Positions 16,492 to 25,005 of a stretch of DNA of 36,199 nucleotides are shown here, one piece after another. A program made the translations under genes and the position numbers. The stretch comes from Clostridium thermobutyricum (GTDB taxonomy: Bacteria > Bacillota > Clostridia > Ch29), in assembly GCA_016842005.1 (NCBI GenBank), contig JAENYD010000023.1, positions 1 to 36,199 of the forward strand. The letters are read 5' to 3'. Every line of letters starts with the position of its first letter. Within the stretch, counting starts at the first letter, position 1. Below the pieces are notes generated by a model. That model saw only the letters and a list, made by a program, of their open reading frames with translations. It did no database searches and had not been told where the DNA came from.

Positions 16492-17013
16492 ATGTTGATA
16501 AAACTTATTGGCTCTGGGGTAATAATAACAGCCGCCACCTGTACAGGATATGTCCTGGCAGGCAGGTATTCGGGCAGGGTCAGACATATAAGACTGATGC
16601 AGGATGGCCTGCGCATGCTGGAAGGCCATATACTTTTCACTTCCACTCCTTTGCCCGAGGCCCTGAAGAAAACGGCGAAAAGGCTGGGCAAACCGGTAGA
16701 CCGGATTTTTGATATTTCGTCCGAACTATTGGACAGCCGGATGGGGTATACCGTGGAAGAAGCCTGGAGCATTGCCCTGTCAAGCACCAGAGACCTGTTA
16801 TGCATGAACGCTGAAGATATAGAGATTATCGCCAATTTTACCAAGACCCTGGGTTCCACCGACAAGGAAAACCAGGAGAAAAATTTTAGGCTGGTGGAGA
16901 TACAGCTTAATTCACAACTGAAAAAGGCAGAGGAAAACAGAGACAGGAACGAGAGGATGTATAAAAACCTTGGCTTTTTACTGGGTGCTACTCTTATAAT
17001 ACTTTTATTCTGA
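16492..17013 (+). CDS. spoIIIAB: Stage III sporulation protein AB
   Basis: The 173-residue membrane-anchored protein has an N-terminal helix (LIGSGVIITAATCTGYVLAG), a helical body resembling GspF/T2SS platform proteins, and a C-terminal hydrophobic anchor NLGFLLGATLIILLF. GGAGGG seven bases before ATG 16492 decides the start over ATG 16477. It is a mother-cell component of the SpoIIIA channel. Confidence 0.94.
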   Translation: MLIKLIGSGVIITAATCTGYVLAGRYSGRVRHIRLMQDGLRMLEGHILFTSTPLPEALKKTAKRLGKPVDRIFDISSELLDSRMGYTVEEAWSIALSSTRDLLCMNAEDIEIIANFTKTLGSTDKENQEKNFRLVEIQLNSQLKKAEENRDRNERMYKNLGFLLGATLIILLF

Positions 17014-17027
17014 GGGGAGAGAAGGCC

Positions 17028-17225
17028 GTGGACGTAAGCATGATCTTCAAAATAGGGGCTGTCGGTATTCTGGTAGCTGTCCTGAACCAGGTGCTAATAA
17101 GGTCGGGCAGGGAGGAACAGGCCATGATGGTTGCCCTGGCCGGCATTGTAGTGGTGCTTATGATGGTTATAAATATGATCAGCGATCTTTTTGAAAGTGT
17201 CAGGACCATGTTTGAGCTTTACTAA
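17028..17225 (+). CDS. spoIIIAC: Stage III sporulation protein AC
   Basis: A 65-residue protein with two membrane helices (IFKIGAVGILVAVLNQVLI and MMVALAGIVVVLMMVINMI) separated by a short SGREEQ loop, the standard SpoIIIAC form. GTG 17028 has AGGGGAGAGAAGG upstream. It lies 14 bases after spoIIIAB and five bases before spoIIIAD. Confidence 0.94.
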   Translation: MDVSMIFKIGAVGILVAVLNQVLIRSGREEQAMMVALAGIVVVLMMVINMISDLFESVRTMFELY

Positions 17226-17230
17226 AGGGT

Positions 17231-17626
17231 GTGAAACTGTTGGAAATATTTCAGATAGTAGGTATAGCCTTAATAGCTACCATCCTTGCTGTTCTGATAA
17301 AAGAGCACAGACCCGAAATAGCGCTGCAGATAAGCATTGTAACGGGATTGATAATATTTTTTCTTATTCTGTTCAAACTTGCTTCGGTACTGGATGTATT
17401 ACAGCAGCTCTCCGGTAAGATAAATATCGATCTGGTATACATCAGTACCATACTGAAAATTGTAGGCATAGCCTATATTGCCGAGTTTGGGGCACAGGTC
17501 TGCAGGGATGCCGGTGAAACGGCTATAGCCTCAAAGATAGAACTGGCAGGGAAGGTAATAATTATGGTGCTGGCAGTACCTATTCTGTGGGCTCTTATGG
17601 AACTGATAATAAGTATCGTGCCGTGA
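17231..17626 (+). CDS. spoIIIAD: Stage III sporulation protein AD
   Basis: A 131-residue membrane protein with about four hydrophobic segments. The region around KEHRPEIALQISIVTG and IVGIAYIAEFGAQVCRDAGE is typical of SpoIIIAD and similar to SpoIIIAC. GTG 17231 or TTG 17240 may be the start. It is embedded in the mother-cell membrane as part of the SpoIIIA complex. Confidence 0.93.
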   Translation: MKLLEIFQIVGIALIATILAVLIKEHRPEIALQISIVTGLIIFFLILFKLASVLDVLQQLSGKINIDLVYISTILKIVGIAYIAEFGAQVCRDAGETAIASKIELAGKVIIMVLAVPILWALMELIISIVP

Positions 17627-17640
17627 GGAAAGGGGATTTT

Positions 17641-18825
17641 ATGGATAAAAGAATGGCTGCAGGTCTGATTGTTATAGTTTTTCTGTTAATCCCTTTCTCC
17701 TGCCGGGAGGCTATGGCGGCCGACCAGTCGGAGGGTCCGGGTATGCTGGAGGGGCAGATTGATAATATTGATATAGAAGAAATCCAGCAGCTGTTAAACA
17801 GTCTTAACCAGGAAGTAGAAGGGTATATGCCGCGGCTGGATGCCGGTGAGATGATAAAGGCTTTTGCCACCGGCAAACTGGACCTGACTGCCGGGCAGAT
17901 AATCAAAGGTATAGGCAGATACCTGTTCGCCCAGGTACTGGCAAATGTCAACCTGCTGACAAAATTACTGGTCCTTGCCGTAATATATGCAGTACTGTAC
18001 AATATCCAGAATTCCTTCAGCAACGGCGCAATAGGCGAACTGGCCCAGATTGTATGTATGCTTGTACTGATTGCTGTTGCCATCCAGAGCTTCAACCTGG
18101 CAGTGGGAGTCGGTTCTTCGGTTATTGACAAAATGGTGCTTTTTATGCAGGCATTACTGCCTGCCCTGCTCGCCCTGCTGGCTGCAACGGGAGGAGTAAC
18201 GTCAATGGCTTTGCTTCAGCCGGTGGTGGCTGTTTCCATTGGTGTAATCAGCACCTTCTTCAAGGAAATACTCCTGCCGGTTATATTCTTTTCAGCAGTG
18301 CTGGCCATTACAAATAATCTGTCCGAAAAATTTCATCTGTCCCGCCTGGCATCTCTATTGAAACAGGGCTGTATTGCAGCCCTGGGGCTTGTACTTACCG
18401 TGTTTACGGGTATTATGGCAATTCAGGGGGTTACTGCATCCACAATAGACGGGGTATCCGTCAGGACAGCCAAATTTGCGGTGGATAGTTTCGTGCCCAT
18501 AGTGGGCGGGCTTCTTTCGGATACCGTAGACACCATAATGGGATGTTCCCTGCTGGTGAAAAATGCTGTTGGGGCTTTCGGCCTTATAACGCTTTTTATA
18601 ATTGTGGCTTTCCCGGTGATGAAGATAATATCCCTTGTCCTGATATATAAAATTGCGGCGGCGGTTATTGAGCCCATAGCCCAGGGGCCTCTTGTAAAGT
18701 GCCTTAACGACATGTCCAACAGCCTCCTGCTCCTGTTTGCCACGGTACTGTCGGTGGCGGTAATGTTTTTTATATCGGTAACCATTATTATCGGGGCAGG
18801 TAATACCGCCCTTATGATGAGGTAG
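17641..18825 (+). CDS. spoIIIAE: Stage III sporulation protein AE
   Basis: A 394-residue polytopic membrane protein with an N-terminal signal (AAGLIVIVFLLIPFSCREAMA, cleavage likely after AMA). A hydrophilic stretch to about residue 100 follows, then about six to eight hydrophobic helices. The frame is open upstream into spoIIIAD, but ATG 17641 follows GAAAGGGGAT and gives the expected signal peptide. SpoIIIAE is the largest membrane component of the channel. Confidence 0.94.
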   Translation: MDKRMAAGLIVIVFLLIPFSCREAMAADQSEGPGMLEGQIDNIDIEEIQQLLNSLNQEVEGYMPRLDAGEMIKAFATGKLDLTAGQIIKGIGRYLFAQVLANVNLLTKLLVLAVIYAVLYNIQNSFSNGAIGELAQIVCMLVLIAVAIQSFNLAVGVGSSVIDKMVLFMQALLPALLALLAATGGVTSMALLQPVVAVSIGVISTFFKEILLPVIFFSAVLAITNNLSEKFHLSRLASLLKQGCIAALGLVLTVFTGIMAIQGVTASTIDGVSVRTAKFAVDSFVPIVGGLLSDTVDTIMGCSLLVKNAVGAFGLITLFIIVAFPVMKIISLVLIYKIAAAVIEPIAQGPLVKCLNDMSNSLLLLFATVLSVAVMFFISVTIIIGAGNTALMMR

Positions 18826-18835
18826 GTGACTGCCG

Positions 18836-19453
18836 GTGGACCATCTGAGAAACTGGATAATAAATATTGTTATTACAATGATTTTTGTGGTTTTCATTGA
18901 AATACTGATGCCCAGCAGCAATATGAGAAAATATATCAATTTTGTGGTGGGACTGCTGGTTATGCTGGTAATACTCGGTCCCTTGCTCAATATTGCTTCC
19001 GGTGATTTCAGCATGAGCGGAAAGATACTGGAAGTATCCGGGGTAATTGATGCAAAAGATGTCCGGTATCAACTGGATAAGATAGAAGAAGGGCATAAAG
19101 AGGGTATAGTCCGCACCTACAAACATAAACTGCAGGAACAGATATCAAACCAGATAAGGTCTGCAGGACTTGCCAAAAATGTGGACGCCGAGGTCTTTAT
19201 TGATGAGGAATACGGCTCTGAAAGCTTTGGAACCATTACCGGTATCAGGGTAATAGTACGGGAAGGCGGCAGTACCGAATCCGGGCAACCTGTGCAAAAG
19301 GTTGAAATAAGAGTGGATATTGAAGAAGACCGGGAGACCGCAGGTGTTTTATCACATCAGGACCGGCAACTGAGGGAAAACATCTCTGCATACCTGGCAG
19401 ACCTGTACAACCTGTCCCCGGAAAATATAGACATTGTCTTGGAACAAATGTGA
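18836..19453 (+). CDS. spoIIIAF: Stage III sporulation protein AF
   Basis: The 205-residue protein has two N-terminal membrane helices (IINIVITMIFVVFIEILMP and INFVVGLLVMLVILGPLL). A soluble domain follows, ending in the ring-building-motif-like SAYLADLYNLSPENIDIVL. GTG 18836 is the start; it lies ten bases after spoIIIAE. It is a structural part of the SpoIIIA apparatus. Confidence 0.93.
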   Translation: MDHLRNWIINIVITMIFVVFIEILMPSSNMRKYINFVVGLLVMLVILGPLLNIASGDFSMSGKILEVSGVIDAKDVRYQLDKIEEGHKEGIVRTYKHKLQEQISNQIRSAGLAKNVDAEVFIDEEYGSESFGTITGIRVIVREGGSTESGQPVQKVEIRVDIEEDRETAGVLSHQDRQLRENISAYLADLYNLSPENIDIVLEQM

Positions 19454-19471
19454 AGATAAGGGGGAGTTGAA

Positions 19472-20062
19472 TTGAAAGACTTCTTTAATCTTAGAGACAA
19501 AATCAACCAGATGGGTACAAAAAAGCTGACCCAGAATCTGATGATTGTCATACTGGCTGCCGCTATTATAGTAATAGCCTCCAGCACCTTTTTGGAAAAG
19601 AAGAAGGATAATAGAAATAGTGTGGAGACAACAGGCATAGAATTAAATAAGAAACTGGATTTCAAAAACACCTATGAAGAACAACTGGAAAGCAGGCTGA
19701 AATCCATACTTGAACAGATTGAAGGGGTTGGGGAGGTTTCAATAATGATAACACTTAAAGTGGGAAGTGAGATAGTACCGGCCATCAACACTATAGAAAC
19801 CCAGAGCCAAACAGATGAAGAGGATTCCGGGGGTGGTACCAGGGAGATAAATCAAAAAAGCGTGGACAGCAAGGTAGTGTTAAAAAAGGGTTCAGGCACA
19901 GAAGAACAGCCCCTTATAGTGAAAGAGATTATGCCTGAGGTGAGAGGAGTAATAGTGGTAGCCGAGGGGGCGGAAAACCCGGTGATAGAGGCAAGGGTTA
20001 GCGATGCAGTTCAAACAGTACTAGGCATACCCGCTTTTAGGGTTAAAGTATATCCGAGATAA
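19472..20062 (+). CDS. spoIIIAG: Stage III sporulation protein AG
   Basis: A 196-residue bitopic protein: TTG start, one membrane helix at about 20-38 (LMIVILAAAIIVIASSTFL), then an intermembrane domain. The ring-building motif region includes EQLESRLKSILEQIEG and ISDAVQTVLGIP-like end residues. In Bacillus SpoIIIAG forms a large ring in the space between mother cell and forespore. GGGGGAG precedes the TTG. Confidence 0.94.
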   Translation: MKDFFNLRDKINQMGTKKLTQNLMIVILAAAIIVIASSTFLEKKKDNRNSVETTGIELNKKLDFKNTYEEQLESRLKSILEQIEGVGEVSIMITLKVGSEIVPAINTIETQSQTDEEDSGGGTREINQKSVDSKVVLKKGSGTEEQPLIVKEIMPEVRGVIVVAEGAENPVIEARVSDAVQTVLGIPAFRVKVYPR

Positions 20063-20084
20063 TTTTGATAGGGGGAATAGGGAA

Positions 20085-20678
20085 ATGATGATTATCAGGA
20101 AGAAGAGCATTATCCTGGCGTCTCTTATGCTTCTGCTTGTTATAGTGGTAATTGTTAATTATAATTTTAACAGGGAAGTGGCTGTGGAAAACCCGGACGG
20201 TGACATTACCTTTGTTGAGGGAGACGACAGTACATCCGAAGAGGCAGAGGCACCGGAGCAGGAACTGACTCTGGACAGCGAGGACAGCGGAGAACTGGAC
20301 ATAGAAGCCAGTGGGGCCAATCTCGCCGGTACCAGCTTTTTTATTCAGTCACGGCTGGATAGGGATAAAAACAGGAGCTTTTATATTGAAACCCTTGACG
20401 GGATTGTCGGCGATGAGCAGATAGATGCAGAGGTCAGGAAGATGGCCCAGCAGGAAATGATTGCCCTGATAAAGAAAAGTGAAACCGAGAGAATAATTGA
20501 AAACCTTATTAAAGCCAAGGGATTCAAAGATGCCCTGGTGATAATGAGTGACGCTTCCGTGAACGTTATAGTCAACTCTGAACAGCTAACCGCTGCCCAG
20601 GTGGCGCAGATTAAGGATATTGTTTCAAGGGAGGCTGATGTGAATATAGACAAAATAAAGATAATGGAAAAACAGTAG
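20085..20678 (+). CDS. spoIIIAH: Stage III sporulation protein AH
   Basis: A 197-residue bitopic protein: membrane helix at about 8-24 (IILASLMLLLVIVVIV), a long acidic linker (residues 35-75, rich in Glu, Asp and Ser), then a YscJ/FliF-like domain with KAKGFKDALVIMSDASVNV and VNIDKIKIM. In Bacillus this domain pairs with forespore SpoIIQ, which is not encoded here. It ends the operon; the next gene has its own promoter. Confidence 0.94.
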   Translation: MMIIRKKSIILASLMLLLVIVVIVNYNFNREVAVENPDGDITFVEGDDSTSEEAEAPEQELTLDSEDSGELDIEASGANLAGTSFFIQSRLDRDKNRSFYIETLDGIVGDEQIDAEVRKMAQQEMIALIKKSETERIIENLIKAKGFKDALVIMSDASVNVIVNSEQLTAAQVAQIKDIVSREADVNIDKIKIMEKQ

Positions 20679-20684
20679 AAATGT

Positions 20685-20714
20685 TTGTAAATACATATTC
20701 CCTTTTGATATAAT
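20685..20714 (+). promoter_or_regulatory. Sigma-A-type promoter for the Asp23-family gene and nusB group
   Basis: TTGTAA (20685-20690) and TATAAT (20709-20714) are 18 bases apart, 42 bases before the ATG of the Asp23-family gene. This separates a vegetative unit from the sporulation operon. Confidence 0.65.
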
Positions 20715-20755
20715 AGCTTTAAGTCAAGCAGACACTTGTGGAGGTGTAAGAAACT

Positions 20756-21148
20756 ATGGAAAAGATGAAGCACGAGCCGGAAGAGTTTGGTTCAGTTAAG
20801 ATAGCAGACGATGTTATAGAGATTATTGCAGGCCTGGCAGCCACTGAGGTTAAAGGGGTTACCGGCATGAGCGGTGGCATTGTGGGCGGTATTGCAGAAA
20901 TGATGGGCAAGAAAAATCCATCCAAGGGTGTCAGGGTCCAGGTGGGAGAAAAGGAAGTGACTGTCGATCTCTACATAGTTGTGGAATATGGTGTCAAAAT
21001 TCCTGACGTTGCCTGGGAAATACAGGAGAAGGTGAAAAAGGCCATAGAATCCATGACAGGATTGCACGTGTCCGAGATAAACATACATGTTCAGGGGGTA
21101 AACATGGAAAAGGAAGAAGACCATAGTGAACAGGAAAATTTAAGATAG
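20756..21148 (+). CDS. yqhY: Asp23/Gls24-family envelope protein
   Basis: The 130-residue protein has the family pattern: IADDVIEIIAGLAATEVKGV, the VDLYIVVEYGVKIPDVAWEIQ strand-turn region, and the C-terminal LHVSEINIHVQGV. Asp23-like proteins associate with the cell envelope. The Bacillus YqhY gene has the same place before nusB and has been linked to acetyl-CoA carboxylase control; that role here is only inferred from context. GGAGGTG precedes the ATG. Confidence 0.92.
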   Translation: MEKMKHEPEEFGSVKIADDVIEIIAGLAATEVKGVTGMSGGIVGGIAEMMGKKNPSKGVRVQVGEKEVTVDLYIVVEYGVKIPDVAWEIQEKVKKAIESMTGLHVSEINIHVQGVNMEKEEDHSEQENLR

Positions 21149-21156
21149 ATGCGGCG

Positions 21157-21189
21157 CTAACCTCCTTTGCAGGGAGGTTAGTTGTTTTT
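21157..21189 (+). terminator. Intrinsic terminator after the Asp23-family gene
   Basis: CTAACCTCC (21157-21165) pairs with GGAGGTTAG (21173-21181) around a seven-base loop, followed by TTGTTTTT. The T tract is interrupted by one G but the 9-bp stem is strong. Confidence 0.8.
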
Positions 21190-21227
21190 CCGAATTATCT
21201 TTGTAGTAGAATTATAATGGATATGGG

Positions 21228-21233
21228 TATAAT
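21228..21233 (+). promoter_or_regulatory. Possible -10 element for nusB
   Basis: A consensus TATAAT lies 45 bases before nusB and after the preceding terminator. TTGTAG at 21201 is too far upstream (21-base spacer), so the -35 is uncertain. Confidence 0.35.
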
Positions 21234-21277
21234 AGTACAGGTGGTAAATATTAGTATTACTGCAGGAGGAACTGTAA

Positions 21278-21685
21278 ATGAGCAGAAAAAACGCCAGGGA
21301 ACTGGTAATAAAGTTTCTTTTCCAGATGGAAGCCCGGGACGAGGACTACGGGGAGCTTATGGGACAGTTTATGGAGGATAACCGGCTGAAACAGGACGAG
21401 GAAATCTTTTTTACAAGAAGTGTGGAAGGAATAATGGAGCATCTGGAGGAAATAGACAGTCTGATACAGAACTATCTGGTGAACTGGACAAAAAACAGGC
21501 TTCCGGGAGTGGACCTGGCAGTACTGAGAAATGCCCTTTTCGAGATTTTATATCTGGAGGATATACCTGTCAGCGTATCAATAAATGAGGCGGTGGAAAT
21601 AGCCAAGAAATACAGTAATGCCGATTCAGGAGCTTTTGTTAACGGTATACTGGGTAAGGTAGTAAGGGAAAGGGATTTGCATTAG
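21278..21685 (+). CDS. nusB: Transcription antitermination factor NusB
   Basis: A 135-residue all-helical protein with the N-terminal SRKNARELVIKFLFQME and the C-terminal segments LRNALFEILYLEDIPVSV and NEAVEIAKKY...FVNGILGKV that define NusB. It binds boxA RNA with S10 (NusE) and supports rRNA transcription antitermination. GCAGGAGG precedes the ATG. Confidence 0.96.
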   Translation: MSRKNARELVIKFLFQMEARDEDYGELMGQFMEDNRLKQDEEIFFTRSVEGIMEHLEEIDSLIQNYLVNWTKNRLPGVDLAVLRNALFEILYLEDIPVSVSINEAVEIAKKYSNADSGAFVNGILGKVVRERDLH

Positions 21686-21694
21686 GTGATACAA

Positions 21695-22645
21695 ATGAGA
21701 ACATATCTGGGTATTGATACCAGTTGTTACACTACGTCAGTGGCACTGGTGGATGAGAATTTCAACCTGCTGGCAGATGAAAGGGTCATGCTGGATGTGA
21801 AACAGGGAGAAAAAGGCCTGCGCCAATCGGAGGCCGTGTTTCAGCATGTAAAGAACAGCGGACGGATCTTCGGTGAGATAAAAAGGATTATCTCCGGGCG
21901 AAAAATTGCCGCTGTGGCTTCCAGTACCAGGCCTAGACCGGTACAGGAGTCCTATATGCCGGTATTTGTTGTGGCGCAGAATATAGGAGAAATTATTGCA
22001 GGGGTAAACAATATACCCTGCTATAGTACAAGCCACCAGGAGAATCATATAATGGCGGGCGTGTGGTCGGCAGGCGGGCCTGCCTGCAGGCGGTTTCTGA
22101 CGGTGCACCTTTCGGGCGGGACAACCGAGCTTCTGGAAGTGGAGGAAGGAGAAAAAGGGTTTGATATTGAAATCATAGGGAATTCCTCAGATATAAGCGC
22201 CGGCCAGTTTGTGGACAGGATAGGTGTGGAAATGGGACTTCCCTTCCCTGCCGGTGTACATATGGAAAAACTGGCCCTGGCCATCGGCACCGAAGAAAGA
22301 GCCGCTGTCAAGATACCCTTTTCAATTGATGGAATGACGGTTAGTTTTTCGGGGCCTGAAAGTCATGCAAGACGTATGCTGAACCGGGGTATTGGCAGAG
22401 AACGGGTGGCATTCGCAGTTTTGCGCTGCATATCGGCTGCAGTGGCCCGGCTTGTGGACAGGGCCTGCAGGAAAAGCGGTGTGTATGATGTCTTGTTTGT
22501 GGGCGGGGTATCTTCCAATAGCTGTCTTAGGGACTACCTGAGGGGAAACCTGAACTACAGGTTGTATTTTCCTGAAGGGAAATATTGCAGCGACAATGCG
22601 GTGGGGACGGCTCTGATGGCCTGTAAGGCTGATAAAAAACAATAA
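21695..22645 (+). CDS. TsaD/Kae1-family paralogue (annotated elsewhere as O-sialoglycoprotein endopeptidase)
   Basis: A 316-residue ASKHA-fold protein. The N-terminal phosphate loop is LGIDTSCYTTSVAL, the HxxxH metal motif is HQENH near residue 114, HLSGGTTELLEV forms the second phosphate loop, and the C-terminal GGVSSNSCLRDYL corresponds to the GGVAAN motif of TsaD. Real TsaD makes t6A on tRNA and has the canonical NHLEGH. The altered sequence and the location beside xseA point to the clostridial paralogue, whose function is not established. ATG 21695 is preferred over GTG 21686. Confidence 0.85.
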   Translation: MRTYLGIDTSCYTTSVALVDENFNLLADERVMLDVKQGEKGLRQSEAVFQHVKNSGRIFGEIKRIISGRKIAAVASSTRPRPVQESYMPVFVVAQNIGEIIAGVNNIPCYSTSHQENHIMAGVWSAGGPACRRFLTVHLSGGTTELLEVEEGEKGFDIEIIGNSSDISAGQFVDRIGVEMGLPFPAGVHMEKLALAIGTEERAAVKIPFSIDGMTVSFSGPESHARRMLNRGIGRERVAFAVLRCISAAVARLVDRACRKSGVYDVLFVGGVSSNSCLRDYLRGNLNYRLYFPEGKYCSDNAVGTALMACKADKKQ

Positions 22646-22659
22646 AGTGAGGTCTGCCT

Positions 22660-23895
22660 ATGGATGTTAAGGCTTTTACCGTGAGTGAAGTCAATAACTA
22701 TATTAAAAAAAGCCTGTCGATAGATCCCATACTGTCCGGCATAACGGTTAAGGGAGAGATATCAAATCTCAAGCTTCACAGCTCGGGTCACATGTACTTT
22801 TCCCTCAAGGATAACTACTGCCGTTTGAGCTGTGTCATGTTCAGAAGGGATGCTGAAAGCCTTTCTTTTATACCTGAAGAAGGAACCGGGGTACTGGCCA
22901 AGGGCAGTATTTCGGTATACGAAAAAAGCGGACAGTATCAACTTTATGTCAGTGAAATGCTCAAGGACGGGCTGGGGAAATTGTTTGTCGCTTACGAACG
23001 ACTTAAGGGTAAACTGGAGAAGATGGGCTATTTTGATGAGAGCAGAAAGAAGAAAATCCCCTTTGTGCCGGGGAAAATAGGTGTGGTTACTTCTGCCCAG
23101 GGGGCGGCTGTAAGGGATATTATTTCTGTTATAAAAAGGCGGTTTAAAAATGTGGAACTGCTGGTATATAATGCGCTGGTCCAGGGGGTAAAAGCCCCTC
23201 TTGAAATCTGCCGCGGTCTGGAATATTTTAATACCTGTGAGAAAGTGGATGTCATAATAGTAGGGAGGGGAGGAGGATCTATTGAAGAGCTCTGGGCATT
23301 CAATGATGAAGGGGTTGCCCGGGCCATCTACAATTCAACTGTTCCTGTGGTATCTGCTGTGGGACACCAGACCGATTTCACCATTGCTGATTTCGTGGCA
23401 GACTTGAGGGCTCCTACTCCCACCGCAGCAGCCCAGATGGTGGTACCTGACATGAACAAGGTGCGGAGGAATTTGTGGACATGCTGCAGAAGAATGGAAG
23501 GCGCAGTGGTAAGGCAGGTGGACCTGAAGAAGCACAGGCTGGATAGATTGAAGAGCAGTTATGGCTTCAGACAGCTGGAGGATATGATAATGCAGCGGGG
23601 ACAGCAGCTGGATATCTGCTATAACAGGATGGGCAGGGCAATGACGGTGTACCGGGACAACAGGAGGCAGCTGCTGCAGGAAAAGGGTGCAAGACTGAAC
23701 AGTCTTAGCCCTCTCAGGATACTGGAGAGGGGTTATGCTGTGGTAACAAACCGCAAAAACGGCAGCCTTCTGAGGTCTGTAGAAGGCGTTGTGAAAGGTG
23801 ATATTCTGGATATCTGTCTGCAGGACGGGAATATTGATGTGGAAGTCCGGGACCTGCATGTTGACGGAGGGGGGAGAGAGACACATGAAGGATAA
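22660..23895 (+). CDS. xseA: Exodeoxyribonuclease VII large subunit
   Basis: A 411-residue protein. The N-terminal OB fold (FTVSEVNNYIKKSL, VKGEISNLKLHSSGHMYFSL) binds single-stranded DNA. The catalytic core contains GVVTSAQGAAVRDI, IIVGRGGGSIEELWAFNDE, VSAVGHQTDFTIADFVAD and the invariant PTPTAAA. A coiled-coil region binds XseB. It degrades single-stranded DNA from both ends. The stop overlaps the start of xseB. Confidence 0.96.
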   Translation: MDVKAFTVSEVNNYIKKSLSIDPILSGITVKGEISNLKLHSSGHMYFSLKDNYCRLSCVMFRRDAESLSFIPEEGTGVLAKGSISVYEKSGQYQLYVSEMLKDGLGKLFVAYERLKGKLEKMGYFDESRKKKIPFVPGKIGVVTSAQGAAVRDIISVIKRRFKNVELLVYNALVQGVKAPLEICRGLEYFNTCEKVDVIIVGRGGGSIEELWAFNDEGVARAIYNSTVPVVSAVGHQTDFTIADFVADLRAPTPTAAAQMVVPDMNKVRRNLWTCCRRMEGAVVRQVDLKKHRLDRLKSSYGFRQLEDMIMQRGQQLDICYNRMGRAMTVYRDNRRQLLQEKGARLNSLSPLRILERGYAVVTNRKNGSLLRSVEGVVKGDILDICLQDGNIDVEVRDLHVDGGGRETHEG

Positions 23896-24118
23896 CATGA
23901 CCTTTGAGGAAGCCATGAACCGTATGGAAGAAATCGTTGAGAAACTGGAAAGAGGAGAACAGCCCCTGGAACTTTCCCTGAAGCTGTTTGAGGAAGGGAT
24001 AAAACTGTACAGGTACTGTACGTCCAAGCTGGAAGAAGTGGAAGGCAGGATTTCTGTAATTATGCGGGATAATGAGAATAATATTGCGAAAATGGATCTG
24101 GATCTGGAGGGGAGCTAA
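23885..24118 (+). CDS. xseB: Exodeoxyribonuclease VII small subunit
   Basis: A 77-residue helical protein with the XseB pattern MTFEEAMNRMEEIVEKLERGE, LELSLKLFEEGIKL and a C-terminal LEEVEGRISVI. The true start is ATG 23885, which overlaps the xseA stop by 11 bases and follows GGAGGGGGGAGAG. Several XseB copies pack on the coiled coil of XseA. Confidence 0.95.
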   Translation: MKDNMTFEEAMNRMEEIVEKLERGEQPLELSLKLFEEGIKLYRYCTSKLEEVEGRISVIMRDNENNIAKMDLDLEGS

Positions 24119-24122
24119 CGTC

Positions 24123-25001
24123 TTGGATATTAAGGCTGCAATATATGACAGAAAACAATATATCGATGATGCCCTGGACAGGTATCTGGAGAGAAAGGAC
24201 GGGGTACCGGACAAGATATATCAGGGAATGCGATACAGCGTTTTTGCGGGGGGAAAAAGGCTGAGGCCCATACTGGCCGTAGGGGGATGCGAATTATGCG
24301 GGGGAAGGATTGAGGATGTACTGCCGGTTGCCTGCGCCATCGAATTGATACATACTTATTCCCTTGTACATGATGACCTGCCCGCCCTGGACAATGACGA
24401 TTACAGGCGGGGGAAATTGACCAGCCACAAGGTTTTTGGAGAAGCCCTGGCCATACTGGCAGGGGATGCACTGCTTAACACCGCATATGAAATCATGCTT
24501 GAAACCCTGGATAAAGGAGAAAGATACCTCAGGGCTGTAAAGCTGATTGCCCGGTCAGCCGGTGTCCAGGGCATGATAGGCGGGCAGGTGATTGACCTTG
24601 AATATGAGAATAAAGAAACCGGTCTTGCAATACTCAAAGAAATGCACGCTAAAAAAACCGGTGCACTGATAAATGCTTCCATACTGTCCGGAGCCCTCAT
24701 AGGCGGATGCAGCCAGGAGGAATACGGACATCTCCGGGAGTTTGGCAGCAGGCTGGGCCTGGCATTCCAGATAAGGGATGATATACTGGATGTGATTGGC
24801 GATGAGGATGTAATGGGCAAAAAAACAGGCAGTGATGCTGCAAATAAAAAATCTACCTATGTAACTGTGATGGGGCTGGGCAAGTCCAAAGAAATGGTCA
24901 GGATTCTGGCCGGAGAAGCAAAAGGTTATTTGAAACCCTTTGCGGGGAGAGCGGAGTTTTTTGTCCAGTTAACAGATTATCTGGTAAACAGGGAGTATTG
25001 A
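24123..25001 (+). CDS. ispA: Farnesyl/geranyl diphosphate synthase (short-chain polyprenyl synthase)
   Basis: A 292-residue isoprenoid synthase. The first aspartate-rich motif is in HDDLPALDND and the second in RDDILDVIGD. The conserved GGKRLRPIL segment is near residue 42 and KTG near 185. It condenses IPP with DMAPP/GPP. TTG 24123 follows GGAGGGGAGC; the frame is open further upstream into xseB but that site fixes the start. In OLE-bearing genomes ispA is a usual upstream neighbour of the RNA, and dxs a downstream one. Confidence 0.94.
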   Translation: MDIKAAIYDRKQYIDDALDRYLERKDGVPDKIYQGMRYSVFAGGKRLRPILAVGGCELCGGRIEDVLPVACAIELIHTYSLVHDDLPALDNDDYRRGKLTSHKVFGEALAILAGDALLNTAYEIMLETLDKGERYLRAVKLIARSAGVQGMIGGQVIDLEYENKETGLAILKEMHAKKTGALINASILSGALIGGCSQEEYGHLREFGSRLGLAFQIRDDILDVIGDEDVMGKKTGSDAANKKSTYVTVMGLGKSKEMVRILAGEAKGYLKPFAGRAEFFVQLTDYLVNREY

Positions 25002-25005
25002 GACT

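Noticed and set aside
21695-22645. Calling this gene tsaD
   Set aside because: Motifs and neighbours differ from the t6A enzyme; a paralogue is more likely.
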